From: Parvibaculum sp.
GTDB lineage: Bacteria; Pseudomonadota; Alphaproteobacteria; Parvibaculales; Parvibaculaceae
Reading direction: 5' to 3'
NCBI GenBank assembly: GCA_002694985.1
Contig: NZNS01000005.1
Coordinates: forward strand, 186,001-250,000
Length of the DNA stretch: 64,000 nt
Position numbers and translations under genes: made by a program. Below the pieces are notes generated by a model that worked only from the letters and a program-made list of their open reading frames with translations, did no database searches and was not told the origin of the DNA. Below are positions 29,862-38,044 of the stretch, piece after piece. Within the stretch, counting starts at the first letter, position 1. Every line of letters starts with the position of its first letter.

Positions 29862-29880
29862 ATGTTATCATCGTTAACAT
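29862..29880. promoter_or_regulatory. Inverted repeat, candidate TetR operator
   Basis: ATGTTA (29862-29867), 7 bases, TAACAT (29875-29880) in an AT-rich stretch 46 bases upstream of the tetR start. The arm sequence is like known TetR-type GTTAAC operators. Confidence 0.5.
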
Positions 29881-30014
29881 ATACATCAACCTTAATATGA
29901 GAACGCTCCGTGAACGGAGCAAATCGTTCTGCCCCAGAAACGATTGGAAGGATGTGCGCGCGAAAGAAACCGAGCTCCGAAAGAAACCGGCAACAGTTTA
30001 TGGAAGAAGAAATC

Positions 30015-31163
30015 TCAAGCAGTGAACTCTTCGTGCATCCCGTCGACGCGCACGATCGTGTCGGTCACAAAACCGTTGAAGCCGGTCTGCATCCCGATCG
30101 AATAGGCTCCCATCAGCCCGAACTCGATCCAGTCCCCTTCACGGATATTTTCCGGAAGATAGAAAGGCAGCTTCAGCACATCGAGGCTGTCGCAAGTCGG
30201 CCCGAACAGACGGAACGGCCTGAGTGCTCCATCTACCGGCCCGTCCTTGCGCACCGCACGCACCGGCGGATCGAGGTCGCCATCGCGGATTTCGGAAAGA
30301 CATCCATAGATGCCGTCATTGATATAGAGGTCGTCACCCTTGCGCAGATGCACCTGCGTCAGCACCGAGCATCCTTCCGCGACAAGCGCCCGTCCCGGCT
30401 CGCCGTAGAGCGGCACGTCAATCCCGAGCTTCTGCTTCGCATCGGCAATCACATCGAAATAAGTTTGAAGCGGCGCGACATCCTGTTTGTAGCTCGCAGG
30501 AAAGCCGCCCCCCACATCGAGATATTCAAGCGGGACGCCCGCCTCGTCCGCAACCTTCTTCGCCATCCCCATGGCAACGCGAAAGGCCTCCGGGTCGAGA
30601 CATTGACTGCCGACATGAAAGGCGATCGCCGTCCGGCAGCCATAGTCCTTCGCCTTTTTCAGCAGCGCCACGGCATCGTCCGGCGACGCACCGAATTTCG
30701 CCGAGAGATCGTAGACCGCTTTTCCTTTCGGCGTGGCAATTCGCACTTCCACCGTAATGTCCGTGCCCGCAATCGAGACAAGCTTGTCCAGCTCATCTGG
30801 ATGGTCGACCACATAATCGGTGATGCCGTAGACATCCGCCGCCGCTTCGAGAGCGCCGCGCCCCTTCACCGGGTGATTGAAATAGCAATGCGCGTCGGGA
30901 AACTGCTCCGTCACCTTCGCAATCTCGGAGATCGACGCCGTATCGAAATGGTCGATCCCGCTCTCATGCAGCGCCCTCAACACATAAGGATGCGGATTGC
31001 ACTTCGTCGCATAGAGCACCGTGCCGGGAAATCCCTCGACAAAGGTCCGCGCCCTCTCCCGCAAAATATCGGGAAAGACACAGAAAACCGGATAGGACGG
31101 TTCGAGCCGGCGAATGACCTCCGCAACCGAGGGAAAACTGGGCGGATGAAATGGAGAACTCAT
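30015..31163 (-). CDS. PLP-dependent ornithine/lysine decarboxylase (alanine-racemase-fold, type III)
   Basis: Probably makes putrescine (or cadaverine). The 382-residue protein has the PLP lysine in YATKCNPHPYVLRAL at about 55-70, the FHVGSQC motif, the glycine loop DVGGGFPASY, GEPGRALVAEG and the active-site cysteine in GPTCDSLDVL. These are ornithine decarboxylase features; diaminopimelate decarboxylase has a different tail. ATG 31163 overlaps the stop of the upstream dehydrogenase by 4 bases. Confidence 0.9.
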   Translation of the reverse strand: MSSPFHPPSFPSVAEVIRRLEPSYPVFCVFPDILRERARTFVEGFPGTVLYATKCNPHPYVLRALHESGIDHFDTASISEIAKVTEQFPDAHCYFNHPVKGRGALEAAADVYGITDYVVDHPDELDKLVSIAGTDITVEVRIATPKGKAVYDLSAKFGASPDDAVALLKKAKDYGCRTAIAFHVGSQCLDPEAFRVAMGMAKKVADEAGVPLEYLDVGGGFPASYKQDVAPLQTYFDVIADAKQKLGIDVPLYGEPGRALVAEGCSVLTQVHLRKGDDLYINDGIYGCLSEIRDGDLDPPVRAVRKDGPVDGALRPFRLFGPTCDSLDVLKLPFYLPENIREGDWIEFGLMGAYSIGMQTGFNGFVTDTIVRVDGMHEEFTA

Positions 31164-32029
31164 GCTTTGTCCAATCTGGCAATCAGGCTTGAGGTATCCC
31201 ACCGTTTGCCGCCCATCGCCTGCACCTCCGAATAAAACTGATCGACCAGCGCCGTCACTGGCAGATGTGAGCCGTTCCGTCTGGCCTCGTCGAGACAGAT
31301 GGAAAGATCTTTCCGCATCCAGTCCACGGCAAAGCCGAAATCGAACTTGCCCTCAATCATCGTCTTGTAACGATTTTCCATCTGCCAGCTCTGCGCCGCA
31401 CCCTTGGAAATCGTTTCTATCACAGCCTCGGCGTCGAGCCCCGCCTGTTTGGCAAAATGGAGCCCTTCCGCCAGTCCTTCCACCAGCCCGGCGATGCAAA
31501 TCTGGTTCACCATCTTGGTCAACTGCCCTGCGCCCGAAGGGCCAATGAGCTTCGCCATCCGCGCAAAGGCGCCGATGACAGGCTTCACCGCCGCGAAGGC
31601 ATCTTCGTCTCCGCCCGCCATCACCGTCAGCACACCATTTTCCGCGCCCGCCTGGCCGCCCGAAACCGGCGCATCGATGAAGGCAATCCCGCTCCCCTTC
31701 GCTTCGCCGTAGAGTTCGCGCGCGACCGCAGCCGATGCCGTCGTGTGATCGACAAAGATAGTCCCTTTGCCCATGCCCTTGAATGCGCCGTCAGGTCCGG
31801 TTGTCACCTCGCGCAGGTCGTCATCATTGCCGACACAGGCAAAAACAATTTCTGCTCCCGCCGCCGCGGCCTTCGGTGTCGCCGCCGCGGCGCCGCCATG
31901 CTCTTTCACCCAGGCTTCAGCCTTCGTACCGGTGCGATTATAGACGATGACCTCGTGCCCCGCTTTTTTGAGATGCCCGGCCATCGGATATCCCATCACG
32001 CCCAGCCCGATAAATGCGACCTTGCTCAC
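31160..32029 (-). CDS. NAD(P)-binding beta-hydroxyacid dehydrogenase
   Basis: 289 residues of the 3-hydroxyisobutyrate/tartronate-semialdehyde reductase family. FIGLGVMGYPMAGHLKKAG is the nucleotide motif, NRTG follows beta-2 (the Arg suggests NADP preference), DAPVSGGQAGAENG is the substrate loop and GAGQLTKMVNQ holds the catalytic lysine. It differs clearly from MmsB at 25043 and is coupled to the decarboxylase gene by an ATGA overlap. The substrate is unknown; the pairing suggests something other than valine breakdown. Confidence 0.88.
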   Translation of the reverse strand: MSKVAFIGLGVMGYPMAGHLKKAGHEVIVYNRTGTKAEAWVKEHGGAAAATPKAAAAGAEIVFACVGNDDDLREVTTGPDGAFKGMGKGTIFVDHTTASAAVARELYGEAKGSGIAFIDAPVSGGQAGAENGVLTVMAGGDEDAFAAVKPVIGAFARMAKLIGPSGAGQLTKMVNQICIAGLVEGLAEGLHFAKQAGLDAEAVIETISKGAAQSWQMENRYKTMIEGKFDFGFAVDWMRKDLSICLDEARRNGSHLPVTALVDQFYSEVQAMGGKRWDTSSLIARLDKA

Positions 32030-32093
32030 CAGCAGCCTCCTCGCTTCGCTTTGTTCTCGACCGCCTGTCTAACAGGCCAGTCCCCTCAAGCGC

Positions 32094-32123
32094 AAAAAAG
32101 CCCCCGCGCGGCACGCGGAGGCG
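32094..32123 (-). terminator. Terminator after the exb operon
   Basis: On the minus strand a GC-rich hairpin (GCCTCCGCG ... CGCGGGGGC, one mismatch) is followed by TTTTTT. It begins 23 bases after the stop of the TonB-like gene. Confidence 0.7.
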
Positions 32124-32145
32124 CATTCACCCGATTGCAAAAACC

Positions 32146-32988
32146 TTACTGGATACGCCCTTCCCCGGCGATATGTCCGGTCCGGCAGAGCTGCGACGAC
32201 TGCCATGTGCATTTCGCATAATAAAGCCGCACGATATCGCCCTCGCGGGTCATGTCGTAGCAGTCCGTCGTGCCGTACTGGATGATTTTAGCGGCGTGGC
32301 ACCAGCGGTTTCCTTCAATCCACCATTTCCCGTCACCGGATTCGCTGCGTGTCGAAGACGTGCCGCGATGATAGGTCTGGAAGAAATAATGCTTGAGGAC
32401 AACATCCGTCGTTCCGTCGGGATGCAGGTCTATCGTCGTCTCGACATAACGGCTGCTACCCTGCACATCGATGCGGCCCATTTCCAGCACGAATGTCTTG
32501 CCAGTCATTTGTGTGCGGATCTGTCCGGCGCTCAGCGAGTCGCCCTTCTTGTTGAGGATCGTCTCCTCCGCGTCGCCGCCCGCCCCTCCTGCGATGCCGC
32601 CTTCCGTGCCGCCGCCAGCGCTTGCCGCCTGCTCGACGGGCTTTGGCGTCGGTTCGGGAATTTCCTCCGGCGGTGGCATCGGTTTCGCCGATTTGCGAAC
32701 TACGGTTTCCTTCTTGGGCTCAGGCTTGGGCGGTTCCGGTTTCACTTCCGGCTTCGGCTCCTCAATGGGCTTGGGCGGTGCCGCATAGCGCTCGTTCGCC
32801 GATCCCGCCGCAAGCTGAAACGTGACGGACTCGCCGCCCCCCGGTCCCGGCCCGCCGAAAATGCCGCCAAATGTGAGCAGGAACGATAGGAACAACAGCC
32901 CGTGCAGCGTGACGGACGCAATCAGGAAACCGCGCAGCCGGAAATCGCGCGGCTCCATCTCGTCCGGGCTGGCGGTTGCAACGCTCAT
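32146..32988 (-). CDS. TonB-like protein with a non-TonB C-terminal domain
   Basis: 280 residues. The N-terminus has one membrane helix (about 19-45, beginning LRGFLIASVTLHGLLFL), as in TonB. A long Pro/Glu/Lys linker (about 65-120, PKPEVKPEPPKPEPKKE) and a Gly-rich hinge follow. The C-terminal 130 residues are not a TonB_C domain: they read GQIRTQMTGKTFVLEMG, a DGTTDVV strand, GKWWIEGNRWC, TTDCYDM and four or five cysteines. The pattern resembles the periplasmic lipocalin-like GxT...W.I.G..C domain of alphaproteobacterial proteins; that resemblance is my inference. The start overlaps the exbD stop by 4 bases, so it is the fourth gene of the Exb operon. Confidence 0.82.
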   Translation of the reverse strand: MSVATASPDEMEPRDFRLRGFLIASVTLHGLLFLSFLLTFGGIFGGPGPGGGESVTFQLAAGSANERYAAPPKPIEEPKPEVKPEPPKPEPKKETVVRKSAKPMPPPEEIPEPTPKPVEQAASAGGGTEGGIAGGAGGDAEETILNKKGDSLSAGQIRTQMTGKTFVLEMGRIDVQGSSRYVETTIDLHPDGTTDVVLKHYFFQTYHRGTSSTRSESGDGKWWIEGNRWCHAAKIIQYGTTDCYDMTREGDIVRLYYAKCTWQSSQLCRTGHIAGEGRIQ

Positions 32989-33389
32989 GAGCCCCGCTCC
33001 GTCATGATTGTCACCTGCTCGACACCCGCCTCGCGCAATCCCTCCATCAGCTCAAGCACGGCGTCCGCCGGTGCATTCGCATCCGCCTTGATCGCGACGC
33101 GCTTCGTATTGGTATCCTTCAGGTGCTTTTCCATCATCACGCCCGAGAGCTTCGCATCCATCACCCTGTCGCCGAGCCAGATGAACCCGTCCGCTTCCAC
33201 AATCAGTGTCGTCGGCACATCCTTCTCGCGGTCGTTCAGAACCCCTTCCGGCAGCGCCACCGCAATGTTCTCGGATGGCTGCATCGTGCCCGCGAGCAGG
33301 AAGAAGATGAGCAGCAGGAACACCACATTGATCAGCGGCACCAGCGTCTCGAATTGCCTGCGCGGCGGCTCTTCGTCGAAATCGATCAT
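32985..33389 (-). CDS. exbD: ExbD/TolR-family protein (second copy)
   Basis: 134 residues. A cytosolic start is followed by one membrane helix (about 16-38, TLVPLINVVFLLLIFFLLAG) and a periplasmic ExbD domain. The conserved proton-conducting aspartate position of ExbD (PLIDVVF) is an asparagine here (PLINVVF), whereas the partner copy keeps Asp. Both ends overlap neighbours by 4 bases. Confidence 0.92.
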   Translation of the reverse strand: MIDFDEEPPRRQFETLVPLINVVFLLLIFFLLAGTMQPSENIAVALPEGVLNDREKDVPTTLIVEADGFIWLGDRVMDAKLSGVMMEKHLKDTNTKRVAIKADANAPADAVLELMEGLREAGVEQVTIMTERGS

Positions 33390-33793
33390 TTTGCGATCTT
33401 CTCCACGCGTGCCGTACCGACATTCTTCGCGCCCGACTGTCGTGCGGCTTCCACTGCGGCGACGAGTGCCTGTGTGCGCGACCCCTTCTCGGCGAGAATG
33501 GTGACGGTAATGTCGTTGCGCTCTCCGATGGCCGTCTTCAGTCCTTCGGGCAATGCCTTGCGTTCAATCGGCGTTCCGTCGATGGCGATGCTGCCGTCGC
33601 CGTTCAGCCAGATTTCCACCACGCGCGCATCCTTCGGCAAGTCCTCCACGCTGGGTGCGGGCGTGACCACCGACAGCGATTGCGTCTGCAAAAACGATGT
33701 CGTCAGCATGAAGAAAATGAGCAGCAGGAACACCACATCAATTAGCGGCGTCAGGCTGGCCATCCCCCGCTTCCGGGGTGGAGCTTCGAACAT
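33386..33793 (-). CDS. exbD: ExbD/TolR-family protein (first copy)
   Basis: 135 residues from ATG 33793, which has AGGAG upstream. The helix contains the conserved Asp in LTPLIDVVFLLLIFFML, needed for proton-driven work with ExbB. The periplasmic half has the usual DGSIAIDG strand. It lies 19 bases after exbB and overlaps the second exbD by 4 bases. With the Asn-bearing copy it may form a heteromeric ExbD pair. Confidence 0.93.
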   Translation of the reverse strand: MFEAPPRKRGMASLTPLIDVVFLLLIFFMLTTSFLQTQSLSVVTPAPSVEDLPKDARVVEIWLNGDGSIAIDGTPIERKALPEGLKTAIGERNDITVTILAEKGSRTQALVAAVEAARQSGAKNVGTARVEKIAK

Positions 33794-33812
33794 GCGCGAA
33801 CTCCTCAGCCCG

Positions 33813-34601
33813 TTATTGTGCCGCCCGGGACTGGGAAGACCCCGGCCTAGCATGCAGCGCCGCGATCACGCGCGATGTGCCATCCCGCATCGAGAGCCGC
33901 ACCTGGTCGACCTTGCCTTCGAAAAGGTTGAGCGCGGTGATCGCAGGCAGCGCCACGATAAGGCCAACGGCAGTCGTCAGCAGCGCCACCCAGATGCCGC
34001 CCGAAAGCAGTGCCGGATCGACCTGTGTGCCCGCCGCCTCAAGGCTCTGGAAAGCGTTGATCATGCCGATAACCGTGCCGAGCAGGCCGAGGAGCGGCGA
34101 GATATTGCCGATCACTTCGAGCCAGCGCAGATAGCGTTGCAACGAACCGAGCTCCATCGTGCCCACGCGCTGGATTTCCGCCGCCACGTCCTCGTCGCGC
34201 AGATCGCCGCGCATCTTCGCGCGAACGCCTGCCGCCATCGCGCGCGCAAGCGGCGTCTTGTGCTTTTTCAGGATTTCAAGCGAACCACCCAGATCGCCCC
34301 GCTCGATCTTGTCGACGGCCGGGTCGACAAAGCCGCGCCGGGAAAGCCCCGACGTCCAGAACTGGACGATTTTGAGCAGGATGACCGCTGCCGAAATCAC
34401 GGAAAGCACCAGCAGAATCGCGACAATGGGACCGCCCTTGTCGATCAGCGAACCGATTGAATACCAGACGTCGCCGCTTCCTCCCTGAGCGATGATGTCG
34501 GCCGCGCCGCCCGTCGTGGCGTTGGACGCGCCATCGGCGGCAGCAGAGACTCCCTCAACCGCACCATTGGCGGCATCCACACTTGTCGCTTCTTCAGGCA
34601 T
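33813..34601 (-). CDS. exbB: ExbB/TolQ/MotA-family proton channel protein
   Basis: 262 residues. Three membrane helices are expected, the last two in the conserved segment LEVIGNISPLLGLLGTVIGMINAF and GGIWVALLTTAVGLIVALPAITALNLFE. The N-terminal 45 residues are Ala/Gly-rich and low in complexity. It forms the inner-membrane motor with the ExbD proteins encoded next. It is divergent from the MarR gene at 34872; the 270-base gap holds both promoters. Confidence 0.93.
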   Translation of the reverse strand: MPEEATSVDAANGAVEGVSAAADGASNATTGGAADIIAQGGSGDVWYSIGSLIDKGGPIVAILLVLSVISAAVILLKIVQFWTSGLSRRGFVDPAVDKIERGDLGGSLEILKKHKTPLARAMAAGVRAKMRGDLRDEDVAAEIQRVGTMELGSLQRYLRWLEVIGNISPLLGLLGTVIGMINAFQSLEAAGTQVDPALLSGGIWVALLTTAVGLIVALPAITALNLFEGKVDQVRLSMRDGTSRVIAALHARPGSSQSRAAQ

Positions 34602-34711
34602 ATATTTGCTCCTCCCGGGGACGCATCCCCAACCCCTAACCCATATTTACTGTCCGTTTGCCCGGAAGCCTCCTCCCCGGTATTAACGGGTGACGACCGG
34701 CGGAGCTTTTA

Positions 34712-34726
34712 GTAAATTTTGTTTAC
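34712..34726. promoter_or_regulatory. Dyad in the exbB-marR divergent promoter region
   Basis: GTAAA-TTTTG-TTTAC (34712-34726) lies in the only AT-rich patch of this gap. It could be an operator for the MarR protein or part of a promoter. It is not a convincing Fur box. Confidence 0.35.
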
Positions 34727-34871
34727 GAAATCATCGCCGCACGGGAAAATCAAGCGCTTCGACAAAAACAGCACAGCATTTTTGTCGTTGGCCAAATTGC
34801 GCAGCGGTTCCGTCTTTATACTGTCACTCTGCGCCCTTTTTCATGACGCAGCGGGACTGAGGGAGACGATC

Positions 34872-35384
34872 GTGAAGAAAAATGCCGCAAAAGCGGTAAA
34901 ACCGGACACCGACGCACCCGATGTTTTCTCGCCGGAATATTTCCTCCGCGCGATCACGGATGTCGGCACCATGCTTGCGACGGTCTATGACCGCCGCACC
35001 GGCCTCACCCGCAACCAGACACGAATCGTCGTCGAACTTCTGGAGCGCGACGGACAGACCCAGACCGAACTCGCCAACGCGCTTCTGATCCACAAGGTTT
35101 CCGTCGGCATCTACGTCAGCGAACTGGAGCAGATGGGGCTGGTGGAGCGCCGCAACCATCCCACAGACGGGCGCGCGAAGTGCATCTATCTGACGCCGCT
35201 GCTGCATGCGAACAAGCATATCGGCCAGGATCACTATCAGCGCATCCATGCCGCCGCGATCGACGGCATCGACCGCGAGGATTACCTCACCATGCTGAAA
35301 GCAATGGAACGGATGCGCGATAATCTCATCAAACTCGACGCTTCCGAAAAGGCGGCTGAAAAAGCCGGCTCGAAAGCGGACTAG
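34872..35384 (+). CDS. MarR-family transcriptional regulator
   Basis: 170 residues from GTG 34872, preceded by GGGAG 7 bases upstream. The longer frame from 34719 runs through promoter-like sequence. Winged-helix features: LTRNQTRIVVELLERDGQTQTELANALLIHKVSVGIYVSELEQMGLVERRNHPTDGRAKCIYLT. The ligand is unknown. It is divergent from exbB and its stop overlaps the convergent flavin reductase by 4 bases. Either neighbour could be a target. Confidence 0.9.
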   Translation: MKKNAAKAVKPDTDAPDVFSPEYFLRAITDVGTMLATVYDRRTGLTRNQTRIVVELLERDGQTQTELANALLIHKVSVGIYVSELEQMGLVERRNHPTDGRAKCIYLTPLLHANKHIGQDHYQRIHAAAIDGIDREDYLTMLKAMERMRDNLIKLDASEKAAEKAGSKAD

Positions 35385-35896
35385 CCGACAGGCGGCAGAT
35401 AGTTGTAGCCGCCCCGGTGATAGAGCAGCGGCCGTCCGTCATCGGTATAATCGAATTTCACCACCCGCCCGATCATGATCACATGGTCGCCTGCGTCGTG
35501 CCGTGCGTCGATCTCGCATTCAAAATGCGCCAGTGCTTCCTTGAGCGTGGGGATGCCGCTGCTGCCCTCAAGGACTTCGATGCCTTCCAGGCAGTGATCC
35601 CCCTTCATCGCCAGACGCGACGACATTTCCGTATGCTCCTCGCGAAGCACGTTCACCGTGAAATGCGTCGCCTTCACGAAGACATCCAGCGTGTCGGATT
35701 TCTTGTCGAGACACCACAGTACCAGCGGCGGGTCGAGCGAGACGGAGGAAAAGGAATTGACCGTGATCCCGATCGGGTCTTTGCCCGTTTCGCGCGTCGT
35801 CACCACGGCAACGCCCGTCGTGAAGCAGCCAAGCGCATTGCGGAACTTCCGCACGTCATGCGCGCCGCCTTCTTTCACCATCGTTTCGGCCGTCAT
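35381..35896 (-). CDS. Flavin reductase family protein
   Basis: 171 residues of the FMN-binding split-barrel flavin:NAD(P)H reductase family, the small partners of two-component monooxygenases. FRNALGCFTTGVAVVTT, GITVNSFSSVSLDPPLVLWCL, HFTVNVL and the GRVVKFDYTDDGRPLLYHRGGY end are standard. No oxygenase partner is in the window. I chose ATG 35896, with AAGGAG upstream; ATGs at 35917 and 35881 are possible. Confidence 0.92.
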   Translation of the reverse strand: MTAETMVKEGGAHDVRKFRNALGCFTTGVAVVTTRETGKDPIGITVNSFSSVSLDPPLVLWCLDKKSDTLDVFVKATHFTVNVLREEHTEMSSRLAMKGDHCLEGIEVLEGSSGIPTLKEALAHFECEIDARHDAGDHVIMIGRVVKFDYTDDGRPLLYHRGGYNYLPPVG

Positions 35897-36060
35897 CTGA
35901 TGCTGAACTCCTTGCATTCGCCCTGTTTTGGCGAAATCGCGCCTGCGGCATTCCGCCGGGTCAACAAACTCTTAATTTTATTCAGCTTTCGGGTGTAAGC
36001 CACCCACAAGCCATCGCGCAACACCATCCCGCGCAAAGCCGCTGTCTTTCACGCAAAACG

Positions 36061-36088
36061 TCTTGGTTAAACCGGCTGTTAAGACGCC
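36061..36088. promoter_or_regulatory. Inverted repeat upstream of motA
   Basis: CGTCTT (36061-36066) pairs with AAGACG (36083-36088), with inner TTAA/TTAA words between them. It lies about 85 bases before the motA start. It is a candidate regulator site or short stem with no direct evidence of function. Confidence 0.35.
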
Positions 36089-36171
36089 ACCCGCAACAAT
36101 GCAGCAAGAAATGGGGCGGGCTCGCTGATTGTCGGCAGCCGCGGATAACCTGCAAGAAAGCGCTTGGGCAT

Positions 36172-37035
36172 ATGCGGCTGATCGTTGGCATCCTGTTGGT
36201 TCTGGTGAGTGTGTTTGGCGGCTATGCCGCTATGGGGGCTCATCTGGAGGTTCTTTGGCAACCTTTCGAGGGGGTCATTATTCTCGGTGCCGCAATGGGC
36301 GCCTTCGTTATCGCCAATCCGCCTGCGGTCCTGAAAAGCATCGGCAGCCTCTTCGGCACGCTTTTTCGCGGCCCCCGCTACGACAAGACGGCCTATCTCG
36401 AACTCCTCGGCCTCCAATATACCCTTTTCAAGCTCGCCAAGAGCAAAGGCAACCTCGCCCTCGAAGCTCATGTCGAGAACCCGTCCGACAGCACCATCTT
36501 CTCCCAGTTCCCAAAATTTTCCGGCGACCACCACGCCGTGGAATTCATGTGCGACTACCTGCGCATGATTACGCTGGGCACTGAAAATGCGCATGAACTC
36601 GAAGCGCTGATGGACGAGGAACTCGAAACGCATCATCAGGAACGCGAACGTATCGTCGGCGCTGTACAGGCACTGGCCGATGGCACGCCCGCTCTCGGCA
36701 TCGTCGCCGCCGTGCTCGGCGTTATCAAGACGATGGGCTCCATCGACCAGCCGCCGGAAGTGCTTGGCCATCTCATCGGCGGTGCTCTTGTCGGCACCTT
36801 CCTCGGTGTATTCGTGGCCTATGGCTTCTTCGCGCCGATGGCGCAGTCGCTCCGCAACATCTACGAAGCCGAATCCAAATATTACCTGTCGATGAAGGCC
36901 GGCCTCCTCGCCCACATGGCCGGTTATGCGCCTGCTGTCTCCATCGAATTCGCCCGCAAGGCGCTGATGTCGGATGTCCGTCCCACCTTCATCGAAGTGG
37001 AACAGTCGACCGCCGCGCTGCAACCCGCTGGCTGA
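36172..37035 (+). CDS. motA: Flagellar motor stator protein MotA
   Basis: Inner-membrane stator subunit that converts ion flow into flagellar rotation. The 287-residue protein has four membrane helices: two at the N-terminus and two in the conserved ALADGTPALGIVAAVLGVIKTMG and HLIGGALVGTFLGVFVAYGFFAP segments, with a large cytosolic loop between. It is 31 bases upstream of motB. No other flagellar genes are in the window. Confidence 0.96.
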   Translation: MRLIVGILLVLVSVFGGYAAMGAHLEVLWQPFEGVIILGAAMGAFVIANPPAVLKSIGSLFGTLFRGPRYDKTAYLELLGLQYTLFKLAKSKGNLALEAHVENPSDSTIFSQFPKFSGDHHAVEFMCDYLRMITLGTENAHELEALMDEELETHHQERERIVGAVQALADGTPALGIVAAVLGVIKTMGSIDQPPEVLGHLIGGALVGTFLGVFVAYGFFAPMAQSLRNIYEAESKYYLSMKAGLLAHMAGYAPAVSIEFARKALMSDVRPTFIEVEQSTAALQPAG

Positions 37036-37066
37036 TCCCGGCATTTTGAAAAGCGTGTAGCCGCAA

Positions 37067-37963
37067 ATGGCATCGAACGAACAGCCCATCATCATCAAGA
37101 AGGTCAAGAAGGTCGTCCACGGCCATCACGGCGGCGCGTGGAAGATCGCCTATGCCGACTTCGTGACCGCCATGATGGCCTTCTTCCTGCTGATGTGGCT
37201 CATCAGCATGACGACGCCGGAACAGAAACAGGGTCTCGCCGACTACTTCGCCCCCTCCAATGTCAGCCGCTCCACCAGCGGCGCGGGCGGCATCATGGGC
37301 GGCACCGCCTTCGACGAAACCGGAGCGCGCATGCCCGGCACCAAGCCCCAGGTTGTCATGACGATCTCGACGCCGGCCCAGCCGAAAAGCCCCGAGACCG
37401 CGAAAAAGGAAGCCGAGCGCACCACCGAGATGAACGAGCTGATGAAGCAGATGTCGTCGCGCGACCACCGCAATTTCCAGAGCGCCGCCGAAAGCATCCG
37501 CCAGTCGATGCGCGACAACCCGGACCTCGCCGAACTCTCGAAAAACGTCATCATCGACGAAACGCCGGAAGGCCTGCGCATCCAGATCGTCGATCAGGAC
37601 GGCCGCTCCATGTTCCCCCCGGGCAACGTCGAACCCTATGAGCGTACCCGCCTCCTGATCGAGAAGGTCGCGAAGATTCTCGTGCGCCTGCCCAACCGCA
37701 TCAGCATTTCCGGCCATACGGACGCAAACCCGGTGACCGGCCGCCCCGGCTATTCCAATTGGGAACTCACCTCGGACCGCGCCAATGCGACCCGCCGCAT
37801 TTTCGAAAATGCCGGACTGGCCAATGACCGCATCTATCAGGTCGTGGGCAAGGCGGATTCCGAGCCTCTTTTCCCCGAGGACCCCTATATGGCCTCGAAC
37901 CGGCGCCTTTCCGTGGTCCTTCTGCGCGAAGCCCCGGTTACGCCGCCCGGTTTCAGCCCCTGA
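37067..37963 (+). CDS. motB: Flagellar motor protein MotB
   Basis: 298 residues. The single N-terminal helix carries the essential proton-binding Asp (AYADFVTAMMAFFLLMWL). The C-terminal OmpA-like peptidoglycan-binding domain covers about residues 160-290 (ISISGHTDANPV and the SDRANATRRIFENAGL helix). The linker is Ser/Gly-rich. It anchors the MotA/B stator to the cell wall. Confidence 0.96.
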   Translation: MASNEQPIIIKKVKKVVHGHHGGAWKIAYADFVTAMMAFFLLMWLISMTTPEQKQGLADYFAPSNVSRSTSGAGGIMGGTAFDETGARMPGTKPQVVMTISTPAQPKSPETAKKEAERTTEMNELMKQMSSRDHRNFQSAAESIRQSMRDNPDLAELSKNVIIDETPEGLRIQIVDQDGRSMFPPGNVEPYERTRLLIEKVAKILVRLPNRISISGHTDANPVTGRPGYSNWELTSDRANATRRIFENAGLANDRIYQVVGKADSEPLFPEDPYMASNRRLSVVLLREAPVTPPGFSP

Positions 37964-38044
37964 CGTCAGCTTCCCTGCCGCGCTTGCTTTCCGCTTTTTC
38001 TGCCCTTATGTGAGTAGGGCCGTTTTCTGAGCGACAGGAAAAAG

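Noticed and set aside
33123-34460. 445-codon open frame opposite exbD/exbB
   Set aside because: The minus-strand Exb genes have clear motifs and coupled overlaps; this frame has none.
36079-37107. 342-codon minus-strand frame over motA
   Set aside because: Shadow of motA; no ribosome site and no domain.
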